Below, piece after piece: positions 41,966 to 50,730 of a stretch of DNA of 64,000 bases. This DNA comes from ASMP01 sp964617015. GTDB taxonomy: Archaea; Nanobdellota; Nanobdellia; Pacearchaeales; GW2011-AR1. The stretch is taken from NCBI GenBank assembly GCA_964617015.1, contig CAZTVG010000001.1, positions 1-64,000 on the forward strand. Direction: 5' to 3'. The translations under genes were made by a program, and so were the position numbers. Each line of letters begins with the position of its first letter. Within the stretch, counting starts at the first letter, position 1. A model generated the notes under the pieces. The model made no database searches and was not told the origin of the DNA. It worked only from the letters and a program-made list of their open reading frames with translations.

Positions 41966-44089
41966 ATGATAACAAGGAAAAAACTGATTCAAAATTATTT
42001 GGAATTTTTTAAGGCAAAGAATCATAAGGTGATTCCAAATTCGTCACTAATTCCCTTAAATGATTCTACAACATTGTTTATTTCTGCGGGCATGCAGCCA
42101 CTAGTTCCTTATCTTCTGGGAAAAAAACATCCTCTTGGAAAAAGGTTGGTAAATGTCCAGAAATGCATAAGAACAACCGATATAGATGAGGTTGGTAATG
42201 AAACACACCATACTTTTTTTGAAATGCTTGGAAACTGGAGCTTGGGGGATTACTGGAAAAAAGAAGCTATTGAAATGAGTTTTGAATTTTTAACAAGAAA
42301 GTTAAAACTTCCTGTGGAAAGATTAGCTGTGACTACGTTTAAAACAAAAGGACATACTACAGATTATGAATCACCCAAAATATGGATTTCTCTTGGAATC
42401 CCAAAAGAAAGAATAAAAGCTCTTGGAGAAAAAGATAATTGGTGGCCTTCTCCAGAGATAAAAGCTACAGGACCTTGTGGACCAGATACAGAAATATTTT
42501 ATTGGGCTTCAAAAACAAAGCCTCCTAAAAAATTCAATCCAAAAGATAAAAGATGGGTTGAAATATGGAATGACGTTTTCATGCAATATAATAAGGATAA
42601 AAGACTTATATTGGTTGATGGAATGCATTGCCTTTATGACAAAAATTTTAAAATAAATAAAGAATTGTTAGAGACAGTAAACAGCTTTAATAGTCATTAT
42701 ATATTAGTCGTTAACAAATTTAGAGAAAGGGGGCGTAGCTTAGTAAAGAATTATAATATGACACGGGATACAAATTGGGAAGCCTTTTCATTAGAAGAAA
42801 AAGGGATAGAGAAAGACACACTGGAATATTTTAAGACATTATTAGAAAGGTTCCATCTTGTGCCTGAGGAAGTAATGTATTTCGATCATGATAAAAAAAA
42901 TATCGAAACTGCAAAAAAATTAGGTATTCTATCTAAACATTACACAGATGCCAAATCAATAAAGAAATTTATAGAAGAAAACCTTCAGGTATTTATTCCT
43001 TTAAAACAAAAAAATGTTGACACGGGAATGGGTGTGGAAAGAACATTGGCTGTTTTAAATAAATTAGATGATAATTATCTAACAGAAGTTTTTCTTCCTA
43101 TAATAAAAAAAATTGAAAAACTTTCCGGAAAGAAATACCAAGGAAATGAGAAATCAATGAGAATAATTGCAGACCACATAAAGGCTGCCGTTTTCATAAT
43201 ATCAGATGGAATTGTTCCAAGCAATACCAGCCAAGGATATGTCCTTAGAAGATTAATTAGAAGAGCGATAGTACATGGAAGAAAATTAGGACTTAAAGAT
43301 TTTACAAACAAAATTGCAGAACCTGTTTTTGATATTTACAAAGATTACAAGGAATTAAAACAAAATAAAGGGAAAATTATTGATGAATTGAAGAAAGAAG
43401 AAGAAAAATTTCTCAAAAAATTAGAACAAGGCTTAAAAGTTCTCAAAAAGTTAGTTTGGAAAAATATTATTTCCGGCAACAACGCTTTTCTTCTCCACCA
43501 ATCTTATGGATTTCCGATTGAAATAACTAAAGAGTTAGCTGCAGAATGGGGAGCAAATGTCAATATCAAAGAATTCGAAACCGAACTCAAAAAACACCAA
43601 AATCTTTCAAGGACAGCTTCCTCAAGAACATTCAAATCAGGACTCTCAGATAGTTCAAAAGAAACTACAAAACTTCATACAGCCAACCATCTTTTAAATG
43701 AGGCACTCAGAAGAGTTTTAAATAAAAATATCAGACAAAAAGGCTCAAACATCACGCCAGATAGGTTAAGGTTTGACTTTAACTTTCCAAGGAAATTGAC
43801 CGAAGAAGAAATAAAAAAAGTTGAGGATTTAGTTAATAAAAAGATTTCTGAAGGACTTGAGGTCATACGTGAAGAAATGCCTCTGAAAAAAGCCTTGAAA
43901 ACAGGGGCAAGTTCAGAATTCGGCGCAAGATATCCTGAAATAGTCAGGGTGTATACAATAGGGGACTTCTCAAAAGAAATCTGCACAGGACCTCATGTAA
44001 CCAATACTCGCGAAATAGGAAAATTTAAGATAGTTAAGGAAGAATCAAGTGCAGCAGATGTAAGAAGAATCAAATCTGTTATAGAATGA
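41966..44089 (+). CDS. alaS: Alanyl-tRNA synthetase with HAD-like insertion and no C-Ala domain
   Basis: 707 residues. The catalytic core (KCIRTTDIDEVGNETHHTFF, GLNWS-type FEMLGNWSLGDYWKK) and editing domain with HTANHLL (His571, His575) and CTGPHV (Cys673, His677) are intact. At FMQYNKD about 130 residues (212-341) are inserted before FIPLKQKNVDTGMGVER. They match a HAD fold (LILVDGMHCLYD; VMYFDHDKKNIETAKKLGI). The protein stops after the editing domain, without the DHHA1/C-Ala domain. The CTGPHV motif is of a type I associate with small bacteria (CPR), which suggests transfer. Confidence 0.95.
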   Translation: MITRKKLIQNYLEFFKAKNHKVIPNSSLIPLNDSTTLFISAGMQPLVPYLLGKKHPLGKRLVNVQKCIRTTDIDEVGNETHHTFFEMLGNWSLGDYWKKEAIEMSFEFLTRKLKLPVERLAVTTFKTKGHTTDYESPKIWISLGIPKERIKALGEKDNWWPSPEIKATGPCGPDTEIFYWASKTKPPKKFNPKDKRWVEIWNDVFMQYNKDKRLILVDGMHCLYDKNFKINKELLETVNSFNSHYILVVNKFRERGRSLVKNYNMTRDTNWEAFSLEEKGIEKDTLEYFKTLLERFHLVPEEVMYFDHDKKNIETAKKLGILSKHYTDAKSIKKFIEENLQVFIPLKQKNVDTGMGVERTLAVLNKLDDNYLTEVFLPIIKKIEKLSGKKYQGNEKSMRIIADHIKAAVFIISDGIVPSNTSQGYVLRRLIRRAIVHGRKLGLKDFTNKIAEPVFDIYKDYKELKQNKGKIIDELKKEEEKFLKKLEQGLKVLKKLVWKNIISGNNAFLLHQSYGFPIEITKELAAEWGANVNIKEFETELKKHQNLSRTASSRTFKSGLSDSSKETTKLHTANHLLNEALRRVLNKNIRQKGSNITPDRLRFDFNFPRKLTEEEIKKVEDLVNKKISEGLEVIREEMPLKKALKTGASSEFGARYPEIVRVYTIGDFSKEICTGPHVTNTREIGKFKIVKEESSAADVRRIKSVIE

Positions 44090-44100
44090 TTCAAAATCAC

Positions 44101-45177
44101 TCACCTCAAATTATAAACCTCGCCAAGATTATATCTTTCTTTTATGCTGTTGTATCTCCATATTTTAAGATATCCTAAAAGTCTTTTTTCCCTTATGTCT
44201 TCCAGGGTTTTGGCATCATTGTACTCATACATGTTTTCAGGAAGAGATATTCCTTCTGAAATCAGAATTATTTCCGGAATTGAGTTTAGATTTACTCCAC
44301 CTATAAATTCTATAGAATTGTCTGTAATTATCGCAGGCCCTCCTGTCTCAACAAAACAATATCCGCTGTTATAGAGGCTTTTCTCCACAGGACATTTAAT
44401 TCCTACTGCCTCGTGATTTTCATCTGCAAAGTAAAATATGGAAACGCCATATCCAATTTCCTTAAGCAAGAAAGCCATGAGTGATGATTTCTCGCCGCAA
44501 ATCCCCTGATTCTCATAAAGAACCTCATAAGAATATCTTGAATGATTAATTTTTCCTCCTTCAAAGGAAAATATTTTTTCTGAAAATCCGTAAGGGATAT
44601 TCTGAACCAGGCTAATAGCAATTCTTGCCTGCTCAACTTTATCATCAGGAACCAAATTCTGTATTTCTTTAACCAGAGGCAAAATCATGGCTCTTTGAAT
44701 TTCCCCATTAATGTTTTTGTGTTTAAAATCAGCTCTGGAAGGAATTTCTTCTCCGATATAATAAATTACTCTTGAAATATTTGAAACATAATCATTTGCT
44801 TCTTCATAAACAGTAAAATCAATTTCATTTTCCTGTCCGTTCAGAATGTACCTTAAAGCCACAACTCCTGGTTTTTTATAATAATCTGAAATGCATGAAT
44901 CTCCAGATTTAGTCAGAAAATTATTGCATCCGCAGAGAGATGCCTTTTCCACTAAAATTCCATCATCACAGAAATATGGCTTCATAGGAGAGCATGTATT
45001 TTTAAATGTGCCGTCACCGCATGTGGGAATTCCTTCAGGAGTTTTTTTGTTTGACGCAATATCAAAAGAAACCAATACAAGAACAATCACAACAAAGGTT
45101 ATTATTAATATAGACTCCAGATGAAAACGATGAATTTTCTTTTGTTGACGCTTTTTTCTTCTTTTTTTGTAAGGCAT
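44101..45177 (-). CDS. Membrane-anchored transglutaminase-like protein
   Basis: 358 residues. A very basic start (PYKKRRKKRQQKK) and one membrane helix (ILIITFVVIVLVLVSFDI) are followed by a Cys-rich linker (TCGDGTFKNTCSPMKPYFC), then a transglutaminase/protease fold with Cys in NQGICGEKSSLMAFLLKEIG, His in DENHEAVGIKC and an acidic residue in CFVETGGPA. The active site faces outside. It may process or crosslink surface proteins. It is convergent with alaS and precedes leuS. Confidence 0.82.
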   Translation of the reverse strand: MPYKKRRKKRQQKKIHRFHLESILIITFVVIVLVLVSFDIASNKKTPEGIPTCGDGTFKNTCSPMKPYFCDDGILVEKASLCGCNNFLTKSGDSCISDYYKKPGVVALRYILNGQENEIDFTVYEEANDYVSNISRVIYYIGEEIPSRADFKHKNINGEIQRAMILPLVKEIQNLVPDDKVEQARIAISLVQNIPYGFSEKIFSFEGGKINHSRYSYEVLYENQGICGEKSSLMAFLLKEIGYGVSIFYFADENHEAVGIKCPVEKSLYNSGYCFVETGGPAIITDNSIEFIGGVNLNSIPEIILISEGISLPENMYEYNDAKTLEDIREKRLLGYLKIWRYNSIKERYNLGEVYNLR

Positions 45178-45211
45178 TAAATAATTCAGAAAAGAAATTA
45201 TAAAAGATTAT

Positions 45212-47767
45212 CTATTCCAGATAAATCCCAGGTTTTCCTGGCTTGACTTTTTTTGATTTATTTTCAGGGTCATATTTGCCTTTATCATTAACTGAATAAA
45301 TTATGATATCAAGACCTGTTCTTTTTTTAATTGTATCAAGGTCTTCCACATATGCTTTCTCGACAGGAAGAACGTAAACAAATGCCTTCTTCGGTCTTAC
45401 TTTAATAATCTCTTTGATATGATTAATGTCTTTGATAAGGTTTTCAACTTCCTGCTCTTGCCTTTCAAGATTCTGATCAATCTTTTTCTCATCGAAAACA
45501 GGCCATTTTTCCAGACTTATAAAGCTCTTGTTCCCAATCTGCTGCCAGAGTTCTTCAGTAATATGCGGACAAAAAGGGTGCAAAATTCTCAAAAATTTTT
45601 CAATAACATCCTTACCGGTATTATCTGGCAAAACAGAAAAAAACTCTCTTATCTTGATAACAGCCAGATTATACTGAAAATATTCTATATCCTTGGTAAC
45701 TTCTTTGATTGTTTTGTTCAGTTTGCTTTCTGTTCTTGCATCAGCTTTACTTTGACTGTTTACAGACGAAGCAGCTAAAGGTTTTGCCTTTTGTCTTCCG
45801 AATTTTAAATCTTTGAAATAATTCATGATTCTGTTAATAAACCTAAAACTTCCCCCTACTCCTTTTTCACTCCACTGAATATCTTTGTCAGGAGAAGCTA
45901 TTGATATCAAAAAAAGTCTTGCAGTATCTATTCCGTATTTTTCAGAAATCTTTTCAGGCGAAACAGTATTCCCTCTTGATTTGGACATTACAAAACCATC
46001 AGAGCCATGAAGCATTCCCTGGTTGAACAGTTTTATGAAAGGTTCATCAAACTCTAAAAACCCTAAATCACGAAGAGCTTTTGTGAAGAATCTCGCATAA
46101 AGCAGATGCATGCATGCGTGCTCAGCTCCGCCGATATACTGATTAACAGGCATCCAGTAACTTATTTTTTTCTTGTCAAACGCCACTCTTTTATTTTTGC
46201 TGTCACAATATCTTAGATAATACCAGCTACTGTCAAAAAACGTGTCCATTGTATCTGTCTCTCTTCTAGCTTTTCCATTACACTGGGAACACCTGGTTTC
46301 AAGAAAACTTTTATTGGTTTTTAGAGGATTTCCTTTTCCGAATTTTACTTTTTCAGGAAGAACAACAGGAAGTTCTTTTTCAGGAACAGGAACAATACCA
46401 CATCTTTCACAATATACTACAGGTATGGGTGTCCCCCAGTATCTTTGCCTTGAAACAAGCCAGTCACGCATTTTATGTTGAAGAGACTTTCTTCCAAGTT
46501 TTTTCTTTTCCATATGTTTAGTTATTTTTTCAATTGCTTTCTTGCTGTCAAGCCCGTTAAATTCTCCGGAATTAACCAAAATCCCTTCGCCGGCATATGC
46601 TCTTGGCAATTGTCCTTTTCTTGAATAAATTTCAAAATCTTTTGGTTCAATAACAACTTTTACAGGAATATCATACTTTACTGAAAACTCAAAATCACGC
46701 TGATCGTGGGCAGGAACAGCCATAACCATTCCGCTTCCATAATCAGCAATAACAAAATTTCCCGCATAAACAGGAACTTTCTCCCCATTTATAGGATTTA
46801 TAGCATAGCTTCCTGTAAAAACTCCTTCTTTCTCAAGAAGTTCTGAATTTTTTTCGCTGGCAGATTTTATTTTTTTCAGGAAAGTTTCAACTTCTTTCTT
46901 TTGCTCTTTTTTTACAAGTTCAGCAAGTCTTGAGTGCTGGGCAGAAATAACCATGAAAGTTACCCCATAAATTGTGTCCGGCCTTGTCGTAAAAACAGAC
47001 CATTTCTTTCCTTCAACCTCAAAATCAATCTCTGTTCCGCGAGATTTTCCAATCCAGTTCTTTTGCATAACCTTAATTTTATCAGGCCATTTCAAATCAT
47101 CAACCATGTCCAGAATTTCTTCAACATAATCTGTTGTTTTTATGAACCACTGCTCCAGTTGTTTAATCTTAACTTCTGTATCAGGATGTCTCCAGCATTT
47201 TCCTCTGTGAACCTGCTCATTAGCCAGAACAGTATTGCATTCAGGACACCAGTTAACAGGAGCTTTTTTTCTATAGACAAGCCCCTTCTCAAGAAATTTC
47301 AAAAAGAAAAACTGATTCCATTTATAATATTCAGGTTTGTGAGTTTCAATAATGCGGGACCAGTCATAACTTAATCCAAACTCTTTCTGCTGTTTTATGA
47401 AATGGTTAATAGACTTCTCTGTAAATTTCTTTGGATGAACTTTTTCCTGAATTGCCGCGTTTTCAGCAGGCAATCCAAAACTATCATAACCCATAGGATA
47501 CAAAACATTGAAACCTTGCATTCGCTTAAATCTCGCATAAATATCCCCTATAGTATAGTTGAAGGCATGACCCATATGCAAGTCAGAACCAGAAGGGTAA
47601 GGGTACATCTCCAGAACATAAAATTTTTCCTTTTTATTTTCTTTCACCTGAAAAATTTTGGATTTTTCCCATTTTTTCTGCCATTTTCGTTCTATTTCTG
47701 CAAAATTCAGAGAATTTTGGAGCCTAGAGAATTTTCTGGTTTCTTTGGTTTTAAAATTTCTTTTCAT
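45212..47767 (-). CDS. leuS: Leucyl-tRNA synthetase, bacterial type
   Basis: 851 residues from MKRNFKTKETRKFSRLQNS; a TTG 10 codons upstream is possible but less likely. HIGH motif in GSDLHMGHAFNYTIGD, KMSKS in FVMSKSRGNTVSPEKI, editing (CP1) domain with TTRPDTIYGVTFMV and VPAHDQRDFEF. The length and the MYPYPSG...GLPAENAAI style are those of bacterial LeuRS, not the roughly 950-residue archaeal form, so an ancient transfer is likely. It is divergent from endA. Confidence 0.95.
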   Translation of the reverse strand: MKRNFKTKETRKFSRLQNSLNFAEIERKWQKKWEKSKIFQVKENKKEKFYVLEMYPYPSGSDLHMGHAFNYTIGDIYARFKRMQGFNVLYPMGYDSFGLPAENAAIQEKVHPKKFTEKSINHFIKQQKEFGLSYDWSRIIETHKPEYYKWNQFFFLKFLEKGLVYRKKAPVNWCPECNTVLANEQVHRGKCWRHPDTEVKIKQLEQWFIKTTDYVEEILDMVDDLKWPDKIKVMQKNWIGKSRGTEIDFEVEGKKWSVFTTRPDTIYGVTFMVISAQHSRLAELVKKEQKKEVETFLKKIKSASEKNSELLEKEGVFTGSYAINPINGEKVPVYAGNFVIADYGSGMVMAVPAHDQRDFEFSVKYDIPVKVVIEPKDFEIYSRKGQLPRAYAGEGILVNSGEFNGLDSKKAIEKITKHMEKKKLGRKSLQHKMRDWLVSRQRYWGTPIPVVYCERCGIVPVPEKELPVVLPEKVKFGKGNPLKTNKSFLETRCSQCNGKARRETDTMDTFFDSSWYYLRYCDSKNKRVAFDKKKISYWMPVNQYIGGAEHACMHLLYARFFTKALRDLGFLEFDEPFIKLFNQGMLHGSDGFVMSKSRGNTVSPEKISEKYGIDTARLFLISIASPDKDIQWSEKGVGGSFRFINRIMNYFKDLKFGRQKAKPLAASSVNSQSKADARTESKLNKTIKEVTKDIEYFQYNLAVIKIREFFSVLPDNTGKDVIEKFLRILHPFCPHITEELWQQIGNKSFISLEKWPVFDEKKIDQNLERQEQEVENLIKDINHIKEIIKVRPKKAFVYVLPVEKAYVEDLDTIKKRTGLDIIIYSVNDKGKYDPENKSKKVKPGKPGIYLE

Positions 47768-47828
47768 TTGATTAATACTAATGAAACTATTCAGCAACTT
47801 TTAAATATTATCCTTAACTGTAAAAGAT

Positions 47829-48347
47829 ATGGAGAAAATCATAGCCCATATCGTTGGTGAAAGTGTTTCAAGTAATTCTGCAGAAGCATTTTCACTTTAT
47901 AAAAAAAGCGCATTCGGAGAGCCTGTTGGTGAAAAAGTTCAGTATTCTTTGTCAGAAGCACTTTTTCTTGTTGAAAGAGGAAAGATGGAAATCTTCTTGA
48001 GAGGAAAGGAAATTTCCTCAAAAGAATTAATGAAAAAATTCCAGAAAACTGATAAAAAAATATATATTAAGTATCCTGTTTTCAGAGACTTAAGAGAAAG
48101 AGGTTATATTATAAAAACAGCTCTTAAATTCGGAGCAGATTTCAGAGTTTATGAGAAAGGCACTAAACCAGGGGGAAAACATGCAAAGTGGATAGTTTTT
48201 GCTGACCATGAATCTAAAAGTCTGACCTGGCATGAATTCTCTGCAAAAAATCGTGTCGCCCACAGTACAAAAAAGAATTTACTTTTGGCAGTTGTCGATG
48301 AAGAAGAAGATGTAAGTTATTATGAAGTTAAATGGATAAGACCATAG
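47829..48347 (+). CDS. endA: tRNA-splicing endonuclease EndA
   Basis: 172 residues, the short single-domain form. The catalytic triad is visible as Tyr108 (DFRVYEKG), His118 (GGKHAKWIVF) and a Lys in AHSTKKNLLLAV (148-149). It cuts bulge-helix-bulge introns such as the one in tRNA-Asn here (16937-16953). A homodimer or homotetramer would be the active form for this size. Confidence 0.95.
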   Translation: MEKIIAHIVGESVSSNSAEAFSLYKKSAFGEPVGEKVQYSLSEALFLVERGKMEIFLRGKEISSKELMKKFQKTDKKIYIKYPVFRDLRERGYIIKTALKFGADFRVYEKGTKPGGKHAKWIVFADHESKSLTWHEFSAKNRVAHSTKKNLLLAVVDEEEDVSYYEVKWIRP

Positions 48348-48371
48348 GCATTTTTCTTTAAAAAATGACTT

Positions 48372-48386
48372 CGCCGTTTTGCGGCG
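48372..48386. other. Perfect GC stem-loop after endA
   Basis: CGCCG and CGGCG pair around the loop TTTTG, 25 nt after the endA stop, in an AT-rich spacer, and CGGCG is repeated once in overlapping form. It may stabilise the endA mRNA end or act as a terminator, though no long T run follows on the plus strand. Confidence 0.4.
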
Positions 48387-48428
48387 GCGTAAGAGAAAAT
48401 TTATAATCCTTCAATTTGTCTTTCAAAC

Positions 48429-49274
48429 ATGATTAAAGATACATCAGAAATAAAGGAAAAAATAATTTCTGTTCTAAGGAAAAATGGTCCAAGCCTTCCT
48501 GTTCACATTGCAAGGGAAATAGAATCAAACATGCTTTTTACATCAGCTTTCCTTTCTGAACTTGCTGCTGAAAAAAGAATAAAGATAAGTAACATGAAAG
48601 TTGGAAATTCTCCCTTATATTTTATTCAAGGACAGGATCCAATGCTTGAAAAATTTTCTCAGTATTTGAAAAGCAGGGAAAAAGATGCCTTCGCGTCTCT
48701 GAAAGAAAGAAAATTTTTGGAAGATAACGAACAAGAACCTGCAATTCGCGTGGCTTTAAGGGAAATAAAAGATTTTGCAGTGCCTTTCAAAAAAGAAGGA
48801 GAAATTATCTGGAGATATTTTACTGTCTCCGAGAAAGAATTTAAAATAAAGGAAAAACCAAAGTTAATAGCAAAGAAAGAAACAAAAAAAATAGAACCTG
48901 AAAAAGAAAGAACACTTGATATTTTTGACAAGCCAGGAAGAGCAAAAACTTCAAAAAAAATTTCCAGAGAAAAAGAAAACAAATTATTCAGTAAAGTAAA
49001 AGAATTTTTATCAGAAAAATCAATGGAGATTATAGATATCACAAACTTTAGTAAAAATGAAATATTGCTGCGTATCAGGGATAATGGAGAAGAAAAACTT
49101 CTTATTGTATACAATAAAAGAAGAATAGGTGAAAATGATCTGATTAAAGCATCAAAAAAAGCTTCAGAATTCAATCTGCCTTACATAATTATAGGCTTGG
49201 GCGAGCCATTAAAAAAAATGCGCGGGTTAATTGACGCCATAAAAAACCTGTCCTCTATAGAAAAACTAAAATAA
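48429..49274 (+). CDS. Winged-helix protein with nuclease-like C-terminal domain
   Basis: 281 residues. The N-terminal domain (about 1-75) is a winged helix (IREKIISVLRKNGPSLP-like start; SELAAEKRIKISNMKVG wing). A Lys/Glu-rich linker follows. The C-terminal 90 residues alternate strands and helices (EIIDITNFSKNEILLRIRDN; EEKLLIVYNKRRIGENDLIK) in a way that recalls PD-(D/E)xK-like folds. I cannot confirm the catalytic residues. It may bind DNA or RNA. It precedes S17e by 35 nt. Confidence 0.7.
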   Translation: MIKDTSEIKEKIISVLRKNGPSLPVHIAREIESNMLFTSAFLSELAAEKRIKISNMKVGNSPLYFIQGQDPMLEKFSQYLKSREKDAFASLKERKFLEDNEQEPAIRVALREIKDFAVPFKKEGEIIWRYFTVSEKEFKIKEKPKLIAKKETKKIEPEKERTLDIFDKPGRAKTSKKISREKENKLFSKVKEFLSEKSMEIIDITNFSKNEILLRIRDNGEEKLLIVYNKRRIGENDLIKASKKASEFNLPYIIIGLGEPLKKMRGLIDAIKNLSSIEKLK

Positions 49275-49309
49275 CAACTTTTAAAAATAAAGACATTTAA
49301 TCAATAAGT

Positions 49310-49489
49310 ATGGGAAAAATAAAGTCAAAACTTGTAAAAAGATCTGCTCATGAATTGATAAAGAGAGGAATCACATTCAGCAATGATTTCGAAGAAAACA
49401 AAAAAGTTCTCGGAAGAACTATGCCTAGCAAAAAAATAAGAAATCAGATGGCAGGTTACATTGCAAAACTAAAAAAGAAAGAAAAATAA
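49310..49489 (+). CDS. rps17e: Small-subunit ribosomal protein eS17 (S17e)
   Basis: 59 residues, the usual short archaeal size: MGKIKSKLVKRSAHELIKRG, then FSNDFEENKKVLGRTMPSKK and IRNQMAGYIAKLKKKEK. These blocks are diagnostic of S17e, a 30S protein found only in archaea and eukaryotes. It is followed by a tRNA gene on the same strand. Confidence 0.96.
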   Translation: MGKIKSKLVKRSAHELIKRGITFSNDFEENKKVLGRTMPSKKIRNQMAGYIAKLKKKEK

Positions 49490-49546
49490 TAACTTTTCTG
49501 TTAATATTACCTTAAAGCTTTTAAATTAAGTATTTCTTTTAATTTT

Positions 49547-49617
49547 GGCTGCATAGCTCAGTGGCAGAGCACTAGTCTCATGAGCTAGGGGTCCTGGGTT
49601 CAACTCCCAGTGCAGCC
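49547..49617 (+). tRNA. tRNA with CAU anticodon (Met or Ile2)
   Basis: 71 nt: acceptor GGCUGCA/UGCAGCC, anticodon stem CUAGU/GCUAG, loop CUCAUGA giving CAU, T-arm CUGGG-UUCAACU-CCCAG. It lacks initiator features I can see, so it is an elongator Met or the Ile2 tRNA whose C34 is changed to agmatidine. The sequence alone does not decide. Confidence 0.92.
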
Positions 49618-49676
49618 ATTTTATTTGTATAGTTATTTGCAATAATCTTTTTTAACCCATAATAAATTAAGAATAA

Positions 49677-50051
49677 ATGATTGAATGGCTTGAGAAAAAT
49701 AGATATGCGGCAATAATCTTAACGATGCTGATTGCAGCAGAAATCTTCTATTTTTCTTCAATTCCAGGTGGGTCTCCTAGGATGGGGGGAGGAATAAGAA
49801 TTTCAATTATTTATCATTTTTTGGTATTTTTTTTATTTAGTTTTTTTCTTTTGCTCTCTATAATTGGTAACAAAAAAATAAAAATAAGTTATGTGGTAAT
49901 CACTTTAATAATATCTGTAATATACGCGGTTTTAGATGAATTTCATCAGATGTTTGTGGCTTTTAGAAATCCTTCGATACAGGATGTTTTAACAAATACA
50001 ATTGGAATTTTTTCATCTATAATACTATATTTTTATTATAGAAAAAAATAA
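49677..50051 (+). CDS. VanZ-like membrane protein
   Basis: 124 residues with four membrane helices and the VanZ-family motif LDEFHQMFVAFRNPSIQDVL. The N-terminal MIEWLEKNRYAAIILTMLIA and the YFSSIPGG segment agree with the family. The function outside glycopeptide resistance is unknown; it is probably linked to the cell envelope. It ends 2 nt before the convergent HIT gene. Confidence 0.85.
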   Translation: MIEWLEKNRYAAIILTMLIAAEIFYFSSIPGGSPRMGGGIRISIIYHFLVFFLFSFFLLLSIIGNKKIKISYVVITLIISVIYAVLDEFHQMFVAFRNPSIQDVLTNTIGIFSSIILYFYYRKK

Positions 50052-50053
50052 AA

Positions 50054-50401
50054 TTATCCGATAATTTTTAAGCCATCGTTCTTTTTCCTTGGCACAATAT
50101 GAAAATGAACATGCTTTATAATCTGCCCTGCTACGTCAAAATTATTACTTATTAGATTAAAACCCTCAGAATTGTTCATTTTTATTAGCTTTATAGCTGT
50201 CTGTTTAATGCAGTCCAAAAGCTCTTGACCAAGGGTTGAATTAAGATCAAGTATTGTTTTAAAATGTTTTTTGGAAATAATTAAGCTATGCCCTTTGATT
50301 ATTGGATTTTTGTCTGGAATAGAATAAAAATTCTCATTTTCATAAATTTTATTTGCTGGTATATTCCCTTCGGCTATCTTACAAAAAACACACTCTTCCA
50401 T
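50054..50401 (-). CDS. HIT-family nucleotide hydrolase
   Basis: 115 residues. The N-terminal CVFCKIAEGNIPANKIYENE and the histidine triad HVHFHIVPR are typical of HINT-type AMP-lysine or nucleotide hydrolases, which act on AMP-linked substrates. The first HxH-like position lies in KGHSLIISKKHF. It stands alone. Confidence 0.93.
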   Translation of the reverse strand: MEECVFCKIAEGNIPANKIYENENFYSIPDKNPIIKGHSLIISKKHFKTILDLNSTLGQELLDCIKQTAIKLIKMNNSEGFNLISNNFDVAGQIIKHVHFHIVPRKKNDGLKIIG

Positions 50402-50486
50402 GAAAGTAAAAGAAAAAAATAGTTTAAAAATATGTTGTAAAGATATTATACAATAAGAAAATGATATAAAAAAATCTCAATCTTAC

Positions 50487-50609
50487 CTATCTTTTCCTTC
50501 TTCTAGGTGCAGCTCTTCTTCTTGAAGAACTTCTCTTAGGTGCTGCTTTTCTTCTTGAAGGCCTTCTTCTAGAAGTTTTTCTTGCAGCTTTTCTTCTTCT
50601 TGCAGCCAT
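50487..50609 (-). CDS. Protamine/H1-like Arg-Lys-rich peptide
   Basis: A 40-residue ORF: MAARRRKAARKTSRRRPSRR, then KAAPKRSSSRRRAAPRRRKR. More than half of the residues are Arg or Lys, with AA/SS/P spacers, like histone H1 tails or protamines. It probably compacts DNA or binds RNA. Similar short basic peptides are often present in DPANN genomes. The rest of the 50402-50730 spacer shows nothing clear. Confidence 0.75.
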   Translation of the reverse strand: MAARRRKAARKTSRRRPSRRKAAPKRSSSRRRAAPRRRKR

Positions 50610-50730
50610 ATTTTTTCCTCTTTTTATTTTAATTATTTATATTAAGAATATTTTATTTATAAATCTTTCTTGAATAATTTTTAATGTTTTTTGATAGATT
50701 AAATTTTACCGTCGGTAAATCTAGAACTTC

